Program-made: the position numbers and the translations under genes
Part shown: piece by piece, positions 44,118-53,009 of the stretch
Layout of the letters: every line of letters starts with the position of its first letter
How positions within the stretch are numbered: position 1 is the first letter of the stretch
DNA from: Parvicella tangerina
GTDB taxonomy: Bacteria > Bacteroidota > Bacteroidia > Flavobacteriales_D > Parvicellaceae
Assembly (NCBI RefSeq): GCF_907165195.1
Contig: NZ_OU015584.1
Coordinates: forward strand, 2,924,978 to 2,988,977
Reading direction: 5' to 3'
Length of the DNA: 64,000 bases
Notes under the pieces: model-generated
What the model saw: only the letters and a program-made list of their open reading frames with translations
What the model was told of the DNA's origin: nothing
Databases searched by the model: none

Positions 44118-44161
44118 CTTTTTTAGCTTTAGTTCACAATATCCAATGTTAATTAATTGAA

Positions 44162-45007
44162 TCAATCCTTTTTCGCATCAATTTCACTACTGATTTTTAG
44201 GATGTACTCAATTACTTCATCAGACTTATAATGTCTGAAATGGCCACCATGATCGCCCTTAAAAACCTCTGAGTCACTTAATTTATTCGCTAAATCCTCC
44301 ACACGATCTACACGAATAATTTTGTCTTTTTCATCGTGGATGAAATGCATGGCGAATCTTTCGTACTTTTCAAGATAATTATAGCAACTGTAGTCCAGAA
44401 GTTTAGCGCTTGTTTTTTCTTCAGCCATACGAACGCATCTTTCAAAAACAATGTCATTCACTTTAGTGACTCTTTTGTATTGCAAAAAATATTGCGAAGG
44501 CTCTGGATGCAGCCCCATGAAGACCAAGTTCTTCAGTTGGTTCGAGTAATCTCCTTGCCCAACTGCCATTGCTAATGAAGCCGCTCCTAATGAATGTCCG
44601 ATAACGGTATCAACCTCCGCAAGATGGTTCAACGCAGATTCAATGACATCCACAAACATGGGGAGATGTGCTCTGCTTTTGGGCGACTTTCCATGCCCAG
44701 GAAAATCTAAGGCATAAACCGTAGCTACTTTCTCTAGTTGAGTAATCAACTTACTAAAGTCAGATGATCTTCCTTCCCAGCCGTGTAAAATAAGTACTCG
44801 ATTGTCTCCGTTACCTCTTTTGTTTAACAAGAACTCTGCCTTGAACTTTTGAGACAACACCTTTTCCTGACTGGCTTTTTCGTAGAAGGACTCATCGGTC
44901 TTAGCAAATTTTCTGGGTCTGGGTTTTGTAAAAAGATGCCAAAACAATTTTGTAGCCACACGAGGTGTCAACGCTGATACGCGGTGAAAATAAAAACGAA
45001 TCAACCT
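44162..45007 (-). CDS. Alpha/beta hydrolase
   Basis: 281 residues from the chosen ATG. Oxyanion strand VLILHGWEGRSSDF, the nucleophile elbow GHSLGAASLA, a late acid in FIHDEKDKIIRVD, and a catalytic His in GDHGGHFRH. There is no signal peptide. This is a cytoplasmic esterase-type hydrolase of unknown substrate. An upstream TTG at 45055 is open, but it would lie 3 nt from the predicted transcription start, so the ATG at 45007 is preferred. Divergent from the thiolase gene. Confidence 0.87.
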   Translation of the reverse strand, partial: RLIRFYFHRVSALTPRVATKLFWHLFTKPRPRKFAKTDESFYEKASQEKVLSQKFKAEFLLNKRGNGDNRVLILHGWEGRSSDFSKLITQLEKVATVYALDFPGHGKSPKSRAHLPMFVDVIESALNHLAEVDTVIGHSLGAASLAMAVGQGDYSNQLKNLVFMGLHPEPSQYFLQYKRVTKVNDIVFERCVRMAEEKTSAKLLDYSCYNYLEKYERFAMHFIHDEKDKIIRVDRVEDLANKLSDSEVFKGDHGGHFRHYKSDEVIEYILKISSEIDAKKD

Positions 45008-45061
45008 CATCGATGGGGTTAGATCCTCTTCAGCTATGTAAAATTCTTCTTCCAATTACTA

Positions 45062-45069
45062 CAAAAATA
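45062..45069 (-). promoter_or_regulatory. -7 promoter element TATTTTTG for the hydrolase
   Basis: Exact TAnnTTTG on the minus strand. The predicted start is near 45058. Confidence 0.45.
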
Positions 45070-45108
45070 AAATTTTATCATCGAACCAGATGAATGCCCA
45101 GATTATGT

Positions 45109-45116
45109 TATTTTTG
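45109..45116 (+). promoter_or_regulatory. -7 promoter element TATTTTTG for the thiolase
   Basis: Exact TAnnTTTG on the plus strand, giving a leader of about 33 nt to the ATG at 45153. Confidence 0.5.
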
Positions 45117-45152
45117 TTGGAAACATAATTAAGAATTCTAAAATTTCAAATC

Positions 45153-46328
45153 ATGAAAGAAGTATATATCGTTTCTGCAGTAAGAACGCCAATGGGTAGT
45201 TTTGGAGGTGCTTTGTCGAGCGTACCTGCGCCAAAGTTGGGTGCTGCAGCGATCAAAGGAGCATTGGCAAAAGTGAGTTTGGACCCTAAAGAGGTGAATG
45301 AAGTTTACATGGGAAATGTACTTCAAGCAAACCTTGGTCAAGCTCCTGCCAGACAGGCGGCCATTTTTGCGGGCATTAATGAAAATGTACCTTGTACTAC
45401 CGTTAACAAGGTATGTGCATCAGGGATGAAGGCGATCAGCTTAGCTGCGCAGGCAATTAAGTGTGGAGATGCAGACGTGGTAGTAGCTGGAGGAATGGAA
45501 AACATGTCTAGCGTTCCTCATTACATGATGGCCAGAACTGGTGTGAAATTAGGAAATATTACGATGGTAGACGGAATGGTGAATGATGGTTTGACCGATG
45601 TTTACAATCAAGTTCACATGGGTGTTTGTGCTGAAAAATGTGCTGAAGAATATAATATCTCCAGAGAAGAGCAAGATCAATTTGCGATTACTTCTTACGA
45701 GCGCTCGGCAGCGGCATGGGAAGCTGGAAAATTTGATGATGAGATTGTACCGGTAGAGGTTCCTCAGCGAAGAGGAGATGCAATCATCGTAGATAAGGAT
45801 GAAGAATTCACGAACGTAAAGATGGAGAAGATCCCTGCTTTACGACCTGTATTTAAAAAAGATGGGACAGTGACTGCTGCGAATGCTTCAACACTAAACG
45901 ATGGTGCTTCAGCCTTGATCTTAATGAGTAAAGAAAAAATGGAAGCGCTAGGCTTAAAGCCATTAGCAAAGATTGTGAGTTATGCCGATGCTGCGCAAGA
46001 GCCAGAATGGTTTACTACAGCTCCTTCTCTTGCTATTCCTAGAGCATTAGACAAAGCAGGGCTTTCTACTTCAGATATTGATTTCTGGGAACTCAACCAG
46101 GCTTTCTCAGTAGTAGGAATTGCCAACACGAAGAAATTAGCATTAGATCCTGCAAAAGTGGACGTAAATGGAGGAGCAGTTTCTCTAGGACACCCACTTG
46201 GCAATAGCGGATCAAGAATCATTGTTACTTTGATCAATGTCTTGAAGCAAAACAATGGCAAACTAGGTGGTGCCGGCATCTGTAATGGTGGTGGTGGAGC
46301 TTCTGCGATGATTATTGAGAATTGTTAA
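45153..46328 (+). CDS. Acetyl-CoA C-acyltransferase (thiolase)
   Basis: 391 residues, standard length. The acyl-accepting Cys88 lies in [17 protein letters not shown] follows, the catalytic His is in [16 protein letters not shown] near residue 347, and the second Cys in [11 protein letters not shown] near 377. The enzyme cleaves or forms beta-ketoacyl-CoA in fatty acid or ketone body metabolism in the cytoplasm. Biosynthetic (acetoacetyl-CoA) versus degradative role cannot be told. It is monocistronic with its own promoter; a 20-bp palindrome follows. Confidence 0.96.
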   Translation: MKEVYIVSAVRTPMGSFGGALSSVPAPKLGAAAIKGALAKVSLDPKEVNEVYMGNVLQANLGQAPARQAAIFAGINENVPCTTVNKVCASGMKAISLAAQAIKCGDADVVVAGGMENMSSVPHYMMARTGVKLGNITMVDGMVNDGLTDVYNQVHMGVCAEKCAEEYNISREEQDQFAITSYERSAAAWEAGKFDDEIVPVEVPQRRGDAIIVDKDEEFTNVKMEKIPALRPVFKKDGTVTAANASTLNDGASALILMSKEKMEALGLKPLAKIVSYADAAQEPEWFTTAPSLAIPRALDKAGLSTSDIDFWELNQAFSVVGIANTKKLALDPAKVDVNGGAVSLGHPLGNSGSRIIVTLINVLKQNNGKLGGAGICNGGGGASAMIIENC

Positions 46329-46399
46329 GGTCTTAGAACCTGTAAAGCTTCAGCATAATGTTTACCACTAGAGGTTAAAGTTAACTGATAGTTTATTAA

Positions 46400-46419
46400 C
46401 TTGAAAGCATGCTTTCAAG
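46400..46419. repeat. 20-bp perfect palindrome between converging genes
   Basis: Bases 46400-46419 are self-complementary (half site CTTGAAAGCA). It lies between the thiolase stop and the stop of the minus-strand gene at 46426, with no T tract. Possibly a weak bidirectional transcript end. Confidence 0.4.
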
Positions 46420-46425
46420 GAATTA

Positions 46426-46929
46426 TTAAAACCTTAAAATACCGAGAGACCTGTTAAAATAGACAGTGTCCTGACCATGTTGCAAAACATAAACATCACT
46501 ATAAGTATATCCACCAAGGGTCAATGAGCTAGTGTAAGAGCCTGCAACATCATTCGCACTTCCATAAGAAAAATCATCTTCTGTAAATTCTTCAACTGAC
46601 AAATAACCCCAGAAAAACCTCTCTCCAGTACCTTGCTCATTCTTAACCCCAACGCACATAACATAGTCACTAGAATTAAAACTTCTTGTCACTATAAACT
46701 TCTCTTCGCTGATCGAAATGAGTTTTGCAGAAGCAGAACATGGATTTTCATTACATATGCTCATCGAAGAGTCATAGAATATTCCACCTCTTCTGGGAAA
46801 ATCTACAAAGTTGCCTCCAATATCATAAGTAGTTGTATCTTCCAAAGGTGAGAAAAAATCCAGACCATTGTCTGACACTAAATATGTCGAGTTTTCACAA
46901 ATCAACAATAATCGTTTCCCTATGTTCAT
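46426..46929 (-). CDS. Hypothetical protein, perhaps a 5'-truncated remnant
   Basis: 167 residues with convincing coding character (SSMSICNENPCSASAKLISI, GQDTVYFNRSLGILRF), resembling the end of Bacteroidota envelope proteins. It lacks the expected signal peptide, and its first 15 codons read through a decayed T9SS domain in another frame. The N-terminal part was therefore probably lost or shifted, and it may not be made. No family recognised. Confidence 0.4.
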   Translation of the reverse strand: MNIGKRLLLICENSTYLVSDNGLDFFSPLEDTTTYDIGGNFVDFPRRGGIFYDSSMSICNENPCSASAKLISISEEKFIVTRSFNSSDYVMCVGVKNEQGTGERFFWGYLSVEEFTEDDFSYGSANDVAGSYTSSLTLGGYTYSDVYVLQHGQDTVYFNRSLGILRF

Positions 46930-47080
46930 TTAAACTTATCACTGGCCTTCCTAATAGATCATAAATAATAATCTCAGCCGTTGAATTTGCCTGGAATTCC
47001 TCTGAGCTAATTATTAGCTCGCTTCCAGCAGGGTTTGGATAAACAGTTATGTCGCACCTAAATAGATCGCTAAGTTTTAA
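46895..47080 (-). pseudogene. Remnant T9SS type A sorting domain
   Basis: Directly after the GH16 stop TAG the same frame stays open for 61 codons and encodes a recognisable type A domain: CDITVYPNPAGSELIIS, then AEIIIYDLLGRPVISL, ending at TGA where the last strands should follow. There is no start codon of its own in suitable context. It is the tail of a lost or fused exported protein, or the product of a duplicated domain cut off by the TAG. Confidence 0.65.
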
Positions 47081-48610
47081 CTATTTCTTCATGATCTTTT
47101 GTACTTCAATCAAATTATTCTTTTCAAGAACAACACTATACAATCCAGAAGAATACTCTTTAAACCCTTGTATTCTTGTAGTTCGATCAGTCAACACCCC
47201 TGATGCGACAACAGACCCTAGCATGTTGTAAACGCTATATTCCCCACCAATAAAATCATCAGATACTTCTACGAACAGTTCTGATTTGAAGGGGCTAGGA
47301 AAAACCTTATTTTTATAAACTAACTTTGGTGTCGCTGTGTTGATGGATTGAGGCTCGGTATTCTGAATAATTATACTATCATTTTCATGAGATTCTCCCT
47401 GTTTGTATAGACTACACATTTCTGGGTCAATCCATGCTTCAAAGTTTGCTCCAATTTCAACTTCAAAATCACCCATACTCAATATTTGGTCATTAGCTAT
47501 AAGCTTGGAAGTGCTCCCAGTATTTAAAACAGCATTCGGAATAACATACACCTCCCAACCCGTATACAAAGGACCCCACACGGAAGTGTTGACTGGCCAT
47601 GATGCACCAACATTAGCAGGGGCATACTGGTCCAATACACAATCCGTGAATTCCCAGTATCTGACATAATCTATTTCGTAAGTGCATGGAAAAGCATTTG
47701 AAGGGTTATCATCCATTAAATGTTCAGCTTGTACAGCCATGTTTATAATCAAAGATCCGTAATCTGATGGCCAACCGACCATTTCTTTTGCAACTGAATA
47801 AACAACATCTTCAGATTCACACTCTATCGGAACATGTAAATTGCTGCGAAATCTAAATTCTTCCCACTCCAAGACATTATCTTTATAGATTTCAACCTTG
47901 TGTGGATAGAAATAGCATGTGTATGTATGCCACTCATCTAAATCTGACATATCCTTGTCGGTCCCAACACAATAATTACCATCAGATGTTTCACCATCAT
48001 TATCGGAATCGTAATGAAGTGTTGGTTTAATAGTCCAATCGTTTTCATCATGTTCGCCTGGATGAAAGACCTCAAAAAAATCTAACTCACTTTGTATTTC
48101 ACCACCCACACTATTATCACCACCATAAATCCAAAATGCTGGAAACATTCCTTTGAACGAATCCATCCTAGCTCGAATTTCGTACTTGCCGTATCTGAAA
48201 GTTTTGTCCTTGGTCCAGATATTAGAACTAGAGTAATTATACCATCTTAAATTCACTTCTCCATCCGAGGCTTCTTCTGAGTCCAATAACCAATTTGTGT
48301 GTCTTCTTTCTTTAGGAATGTTACTTATCATGATTTTAAGAGTGCCATTTGAAACTTCCAAATTATCTGGTTCTAATGTGTTGATTTCAACTCCATCTCC
48401 CTGCGCCCAAGGAATAATCTCCCAAACATCTTCATTTAGCTCACTCCCATCAAAATTGTCTTCAAATGTGAGAACAAAATCTCCATTCGTACATTCAGTT
48501 ACTTCCTGGTTATGTACAATGGAGTATTGACAAGCAGAAAGCTGCGTAAACCCTTGAGTCCAAATAAACAACGGAATGGTGAAGAGTAATATGTGTTTCA
48601 AGTTATTCAT
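47081..48610 (-). CDS. Secreted GH16 glycoside hydrolase with T9SS type A domain
   Basis: 509 residues. Signal peptide 1-22. The GH16 domain spans about 45-335, with the catalytic signature SELDFFEVF (nucleophile Glu and acid/base Glu) and the substrate-cleft strand DEWHTYTCYFYPHKVEIYKD. The type A T9SS domain starts VFPSPFKSELFVEV and ends KIMKK. GH16 enzymes endohydrolyse beta-glucans or galactans such as laminarin, agar or carrageenan; specificity cannot be read here. It overlaps the preceding gene by 8 bp and is the last of a three-gene operon. Confidence 0.92.
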   Translation of the reverse strand: MNNLKHILLFTIPLFIWTQGFTQLSACQYSIVHNQEVTECTNGDFVLTFEDNFDGSELNEDVWEIIPWAQGDGVEINTLEPDNLEVSNGTLKIMISNIPKERRHTNWLLDSEEASDGEVNLRWYNYSSSNIWTKDKTFRYGKYEIRARMDSFKGMFPAFWIYGGDNSVGGEIQSELDFFEVFHPGEHDENDWTIKPTLHYDSDNDGETSDGNYCVGTDKDMSDLDEWHTYTCYFYPHKVEIYKDNVLEWEEFRFRSNLHVPIECESEDVVYSVAKEMVGWPSDYGSLIINMAVQAEHLMDDNPSNAFPCTYEIDYVRYWEFTDCVLDQYAPANVGASWPVNTSVWGPLYTGWEVYVIPNAVLNTGSTSKLIANDQILSMGDFEVEIGANFEAWIDPEMCSLYKQGESHENDSIIIQNTEPQSINTATPKLVYKNKVFPSPFKSELFVEVSDDFIGGEYSVYNMLGSVVASGVLTDRTTRIQGFKEYSSGLYSVVLEKNNLIEVQKIMKK

Positions 48611-49205
48611 CTTTGTTTTTTATTTTAAATGATATTTTAATCCCACTCAAAATCTCAAACACTTTAACATTCCAAACAGTGCTAAAGTATATTCTATATG
48701 TTGGTGTGAAATCGTATCTTGTTTGAACATAAAAAGAGACATTTATCTTGTCGTTTACAACCCACAGAAGAGAAGGTTTAAAATAGGCTCCCAAGGCAAT
48801 TCGTGATGAACCACTATCAGCTAGTTTTGTATAAAACCCTTGATCCCTCAGGTTTAATTTTGAGTGTAGACCAAATGAAATTGTTCCTTGAAGACTTTGT
48901 TTTCCAAATTTCATCCCCAAGCCCATATTTGGGTTTAAATTAATTAATGCCATCCCGTCTTTATTTCTCCTAACATAAAAATTAAGATCGGCACTAAAAA
49001 AGGGCTTTGACGTGTCCCAAATACCGTAATTAAGATAACTCAGGCCTATTCCTAAGCCATCAATATAAAACGAGCCTTTTACTTCAGAATCTCCATGTAA
49101 TTGAATGACTTCACTTCCAATGTATTTCTGACAGTAACTGTTTGAAACACCGAATAAACCCAGAATTGAGTATAATAATAAAAGAAACTTAGTCATTTGA
49201 CTCAA
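48603..49205 (-). CDS. Outer-membrane-barrel-like hypothetical protein
   Basis: 200 residues with a signal peptide (LFGVSNSYCQ) and repeating amphipathic strands (LNFYVRRNKDGMALINLNP, INVSFYVQTRYDFTPTYRIYF), consistent with a small beta-barrel. Family not recognised. It overlaps the upstream adhesin-like gene by 17 bp and the GH16 gene by 8 bp, so all three are translated as a coupled unit. A role in surface display or uptake of glycan products is conceivable but not shown. Confidence 0.68.
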   Translation of the reverse strand: MSQMTKFLLLLYSILGLFGVSNSYCQKYIGSEVIQLHGDSEVKGSFYIDGLGIGLSYLNYGIWDTSKPFFSADLNFYVRRNKDGMALINLNPNMGLGMKFGKQSLQGTISFGLHSKLNLRDQGFYTKLADSGSSRIALGAYFKPSLLWVVNDKINVSFYVQTRYDFTPTYRIYFSTVWNVKVFEILSGIKISFKIKNKDE

Positions 49206-50610
49206 GGTCTTTAATTCGTTTTTCTAACTGAAGAATATACAATGTCAACTCTTCTATCTTTTCCATTTGAATTTTCTGCATTTCACCAAGATCAAGTTCC
49301 GTAGTTTGCAATTCTTCTGAACTAGGAACATTTGGAAGATGCTTATTCTTTGAAATGTAAGCTTCTAAGTCTGGTAAACTCATCAACTTGTAATTGTCCT
49401 CAAACACATAATCCGCCCAACCAAAATCATAAATCTTGATAGCTCTGGCCCTGATTCTACCTTCAAGGTCAACCGCAAATAAGTACTCTATATTTGTATT
49501 ATTACTTCCTATTGGGTTTTGACTCCTTCCATAAAATAATCCAGAATAGGTCATCCCCATACCTGTATAATACCCAGGAAACTGACTGGCAGAACTCGAA
49601 ACATTGGTCGTAACCCAAGCCGCTCCCATGGGCGCACAAATAGCAGTCTCCCATGTATTCCAGTTGGGTTGAGTACCATCAAAAACAAGCTTCCCCATAT
49701 TCATCAAGTGAACATCACCATTTCCCGAAACTTCGAATACCTGATCTCCTGATTGATTAGTTATTGAAATGCTTGACGAATTATTCTGTTGGTTGGTGAT
49801 TTCTACAGAGCCATCTCCATAAATAGAAAACACATCGCCAATATTTGTATTAGTAACATTTATAGCCTTTCTGTTGTTATGATCAACAATTGTATTTATC
49901 CCTATTCCGGTTGTCGAAGTAGGATTATTGGTCATCTCAACAACTAAGGCGTCATGTTGAGAGCTTCCCTGATTAATATATGTTTTTCCTCTCACGTCAA
50001 GCCTTCCTTGAGGATCATTAGTACCAATTCCTACACCTCCTGGACAATCTTCAAGAGTATATAATTTTCCATAGTCTTGAGTCCACACTGGCATTGGGTA
50101 ATTCCCCATTGCGTCAGGTAGGCAAGCACTTAAGGAGCCTCCATAAACCAAGTCTAGCAATCCTCCCTTCTCCATAACGACTGCTTTTCCATTCGGCTTG
50201 ATCATTAAAAACCGCTCATCAGAAACCAAGGTATCACTCAATCCTTTAAACTTGAAGTTGCCTTCAACAAAAGCATCTCCTTTCATTTTGGTGGTTCCTA
50301 ACACCTTAAAATTAGATTTGGCTTTAGCATTATCCACGAATACAGACTGACCTTTAACTTTGATGTCTTGATCAATTGTTATTTTACTCTCGACTGTCAC
50401 GCTATCTTTAATTACAACTGGTTTTTCAAACTCAGCTTCTTCCTTTACTTTGACTTCTTCAAGCTCTGTAGTGCCGAGGACCTCCAAATCAGAATTAGGT
50501 GTTGTTGTGCCAATTCCGACCTTTCCTGTACTGGGCAAAGTATTTTGAGCTGAACTAGCTAAAGAAGCAAAACCAAACAAGGCTAATAAAGGGACAGATT
50601 TTAATTTCAT
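49189..50610 (-). CDS. Secreted tail-fibre-like protein with C-terminal coiled coil
   Basis: 473 residues with a signal peptide (LFGFASLASSAQ). It repeats VGIGTTTPNSDLEVLG and VGIGTNDPQGRLDVRG, which open the tail-fibre-like (S74-associated) surface proteins of Bacteroidota. The C-terminal part has KLMSLPDLEAYISKNKHLP and ends with a heptad coiled coil (MQKIQMEKIEELTLYILQ). No T9SS domain is seen. It starts the operon with the barrel-like and GH16 genes, so it may anchor or present the glycanase at the surface; that is inference. Confidence 0.8.
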   Translation of the reverse strand: MKLKSVPLLALFGFASLASSAQNTLPSTGKVGIGTTTPNSDLEVLGTTELEEVKVKEEAEFEKPVVIKDSVTVESKITIDQDIKVKGQSVFVDNAKAKSNFKVLGTTKMKGDAFVEGNFKFKGLSDTLVSDERFLMIKPNGKAVVMEKGGLLDLVYGGSLSACLPDAMGNYPMPVWTQDYGKLYTLEDCPGGVGIGTNDPQGRLDVRGKTYINQGSSQHDALVVEMTNNPTSTTGIGINTIVDHNNRKAINVTNTNIGDVFSIYGDGSVEITNQQNNSSSISITNQSGDQVFEVSGNGDVHLMNMGKLVFDGTQPNWNTWETAICAPMGAAWVTTNVSSSASQFPGYYTGMGMTYSGLFYGRSQNPIGSNNTNIEYLFAVDLEGRIRARAIKIYDFGWADYVFEDNYKLMSLPDLEAYISKNKHLPNVPSSEELQTTELDLGEMQKIQMEKIEELTLYILQLEKRIKDLESND

Positions 50611-50620
50611 AGTACATTTG

Positions 50621-50862
50621 TTTTTGAGAATAAACTCCCTAAATTATTAATTTTTTACGCAACTATCCCTTTTGATACGTATTTTTTTTACGATCTAGAG
50701 AACAATCGTTGAGAAAGAATTTTTTGATCTAAAAATTTGTTTTTTTAACAAAGAGGTCGTTCCTTTGGGAGTAAGAAAAAAATTCCAATCATTTTTCTTA
50801 TCACAATAAGGCTATATGCCGTAGATGAAAATCTTGAGTCCTGCTTCGGTGGGACTTTTTTA
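50621..50862 (+). ncRNA. Candidate small RNA region ending at a strong terminator
   Basis: The intergenic region holds a plus-strand -7 match TACATTTG (50613-50620), no protein gene, and a strong plus-strand terminator. The nearest plus-strand gene upstream ends 4.3 kb away, so the terminator must belong to a transcript starting here. No known RNA family was recognised; length up to about 240 nt. Confidence 0.3.
50837..50862 (+). terminator. UUCG-loop terminator without an upstream gene
   Basis: An 8-bp stem AGTCCTGC/GTGGGACT (two G-U pairs), a TTCG loop and a T tract. It is oriented on the plus strand between a minus-strand gene start (50610) and a plus-strand gene start (50916). Confidence 0.8.
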
Positions 50863-50915
50863 TTTTAATCAGGTATAGTTTTTGTAACTTTATGAGCAGT
50901 TATAATTATAGCATC

Positions 50916-51365
50916 ATGAAGCACACTTTATTAATCGTTTTGAGTCTTTTTGTTGGATCCATCAGCTATGGACAGGAAAAAGCAAATGGCGTAGTTGAAT
51001 ATGCCGTAGATCACTTGGGTAAAAAAATTGACCGGGGAGAATGTTGGGACCTCGTAGCTTTTGCGCTGGATGATGTGGAGGCCGAGTGGCAGTCTCCTTT
51101 TGATTTTGGCGAAAAGATCAATTACAAAACAACCGCTCTTCAGCCTGGCGATATCATCAGCTTTGACGGGGTGAAATTTGAAAGTGATAACGGTTATGTT
51201 ACTTTCCCAATGCATTATGCTATTGTTTACAAGGTGACTGACAAAGACCATCTAACCATCCTTCATCAAAATCATAACCAAAAAAAGGTGGTGCAAACAC
51301 TTGACCTTAATCTGGCTGACCTCAAAAAAGGAAAAATTCAATTTTATAGGGTTAGAGAGGAGTAA
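50916..51365 (+). CDS. Secreted NlpC/P60- or CHAP-like cysteine amidase-type protein
   Basis: 149 residues from the chosen ATG. Signal peptide (FVGSISYGQ), then a papain-like core: RGECWDLVAFALDD (possible catalytic Cys), ALQPGDIISFDG, HYAIVYKVTDKDHLTILHQN (His). The arrangement fits small NlpC/P60 or CHAP domains that cut peptidoglycan peptides, but the sequence is distant. An upstream ATG at 50892 lies inside a -7-like TAACTTTA element, so the second start is used. It converges on the beta-propeller gene, with the two stops adjoining. Confidence 0.68.
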   Translation: MKHTLLIVLSLFVGSISYGQEKANGVVEYAVDHLGKKIDRGECWDLVAFALDDVEAEWQSPFDFGEKINYKTTALQPGDIISFDGVKFESDNGYVTFPMHYAIVYKVTDKDHLTILHQNHNQKKVVQTLDLNLADLKKGKIQFYRVREE

Positions 51366-53009
51366 TTATTGGTGCATCACCCAATACTCGGTATCTCCTG
51401 AGATGTTGGCATTTGCCCATTCTTTGGCTTCATTGAGGTCGTCAGAAGCATACACGAAGACATAATTGAGATCTTTGTCGGGTTTGGTGAAATACGCTGC
51501 TTTCAATCCTTTCGTGGCCATGATATCAACCATACTGATGGCATTCTCATACACACCAAACGAACCAACAATCACTAAAAATGATTTATCCTGATCCAAA
51601 GCGACCTCAGTTTTGTACTTGATTTTTGGCATTACTTTATTCTGAGGCTTTTGAATGGCCTTAGGCTTGGATTCTACTTCATCAAATGAAAACGTTTTGC
51701 CGAAGTCCAGGTACATTCTTCGAACCGGGAGCATTTCTCTTACCTCCTGCACGCTCTCGTTTATTGCAACTTCAGGAACAACTGTATCTGAAGGTTCTTG
51801 AATCTCTTCTGGATTGCTCAGTTGCGCAACAGACGCCTTCCCCTCAAAATCAACCGCAAGTAGATCCGTCTCGAGTTGATCATCCACAGGAATCTTCTCC
51901 GCAACAATCATGGAATCTTTGAACACCTGAATATACCCCGAGTAGCAGGCTACCCAAACCTCTTGTTTCAAATCGTCATAAGTCACTCCAATAGGATGTG
52001 TTTTGGTGGGAGTGACTGCCAAAACGTTAAAGTTTTCAGTGCTAATTTTTGAGAACGTATTGTCGTTATAATTGACCAGATAGAGGTATTTACCGTCTTT
52101 AGAAATGGTCATTGACCTTGGTTGATGTCCTACCTTTAGTTTGGTCACTTCCCACGTTTCGAGATCGATCTTTGCGATCTTATTTTCTGAATTTAACGTT
52201 AGGTAGAGCCATTTCCCATCTGGGCTAATGCATAAATGCCTTGGTCCTTTTCCTACATCCTTGATGAAATTTACCGAAAAATCAGACAAATTGACTCTGG
52301 CTAATTTGGTACTTCCCATGACCGTAGCGTAGGCATAATAACTAAATGGATCTACTACAATTCCTCTTGGAAATGTACCCAGCTTCAGTCTTTTCACCTC
52401 CACCTCTTTGTCTGTATCAATAATACTTAGGTCTCCACTGCTCCAGTTGGTCACCAACACCCATTTATCATCGGGCGAAACGGCAACATACTTGGGCACC
52501 GCTCCAACCTGGATCACGGTTTCTATTTTCTTAGTAGCCACGTCAATTTTGTATAAAAAACTACTATCGTACTTACCCGTTCCACTGCAGTTATCACATC
52601 CAGGATGAACAAACTGTGTGGAATCTCCACCTGAAAGGGAATAATTACTTACCCAGGCATACTTGCCACCATGAGAGAAAGCGCATTCGACTGGTCCACC
52701 TCTAACGCTAAAATCATATTGATCAAACCCGAAATCAGCGGGGTTAACCTTATCCTTAATTGTTGCTATTTTTTTATACGATCTGTTATAGACAGTCACG
52801 GTATGTCTATACATCATGTTCTGGGCAAAAAACACCCCATTTCCGTTATGCACTACTGACTTGGGAGATATACTACCCGTGATCGTTTTCTTTAAATACA
52901 GTGATGAATCTACACTTCCTGCAAAGGCATTGCTAGTGATCCAGCAACTCGCCATGATCAACATGATCAGCAACTTTGACAGCAGACTTATTTGCTTTCT
53001 CTTTGACAA
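51366..53009 (-). CDS. YncE-like beta-propeller protein with C-terminal SPOR domain
   Basis: 547 residues. Signal peptide to about residue 30 (SCWITSNAFAG), six or seven YVTN/YncE propeller blades (VPKYVAVSPDDKWVLVTNWS; HLCISPDGKWLYLTLNSENK), a Pro/Glu-rich linker (about 375-440), and a SPOR-like domain at the end (SFLVIVGSFGVYENAISM to the C-terminus). SPOR domains bind denuded septal glycan, so the propeller may be held at the division site; the fusion is uncommon. The start overlaps the preceding gene by 77 bp. A motif CDNCSGTG in the propeller could bind metal. Confidence 0.82.
   Translation of the reverse strand: MSKRKQISLLSKLLIMLIMASCWITSNAFAGSVDSSLYLKKTITGSISPKSVVHNGNGVFFAQNMMYRHTVTVYNRSYKKIATIKDKVNPADFGFDQYDFSVRGGPVECAFSHGGKYAWVSNYSLSGGDSTQFVHPGCDNCSGTGKYDSSFLYKIDVATKKIETVIQVGAVPKYVAVSPDDKWVLVTNWSSGDLSIIDTDKEVEVKRLKLGTFPRGIVVDPFSYYAYATVMGSTKLARVNLSDFSVNFIKDVGKGPRHLCISPDGKWLYLTLNSENKIAKIDLETWEVTKLKVGHQPRSMTISKDGKYLYLVNYNDNTFSKISTENFNVLAVTPTKTHPIGVTYDDLKQEVWVACYSGYIQVFKDSMIVAEKIPVDDQLETDLLAVDFEGKASVAQLSNPEEIQEPSDTVVPEVAINESVQEVREMLPVRRMYLDFGKTFSFDEVESKPKAIQKPQNKVMPKIKYKTEVALDQDKSFLVIVGSFGVYENAISMVDIMATKGLKAAYFTKPDKDLNYVFVYASDDLNEAKEWANANISGDTEYWVMHQ

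Noticed and set aside
45980-46279. 99-codon frame antisense to the thiolase
   Set aside because: Thiolase is certain by motifs; the opposite frame is a composition artefact.
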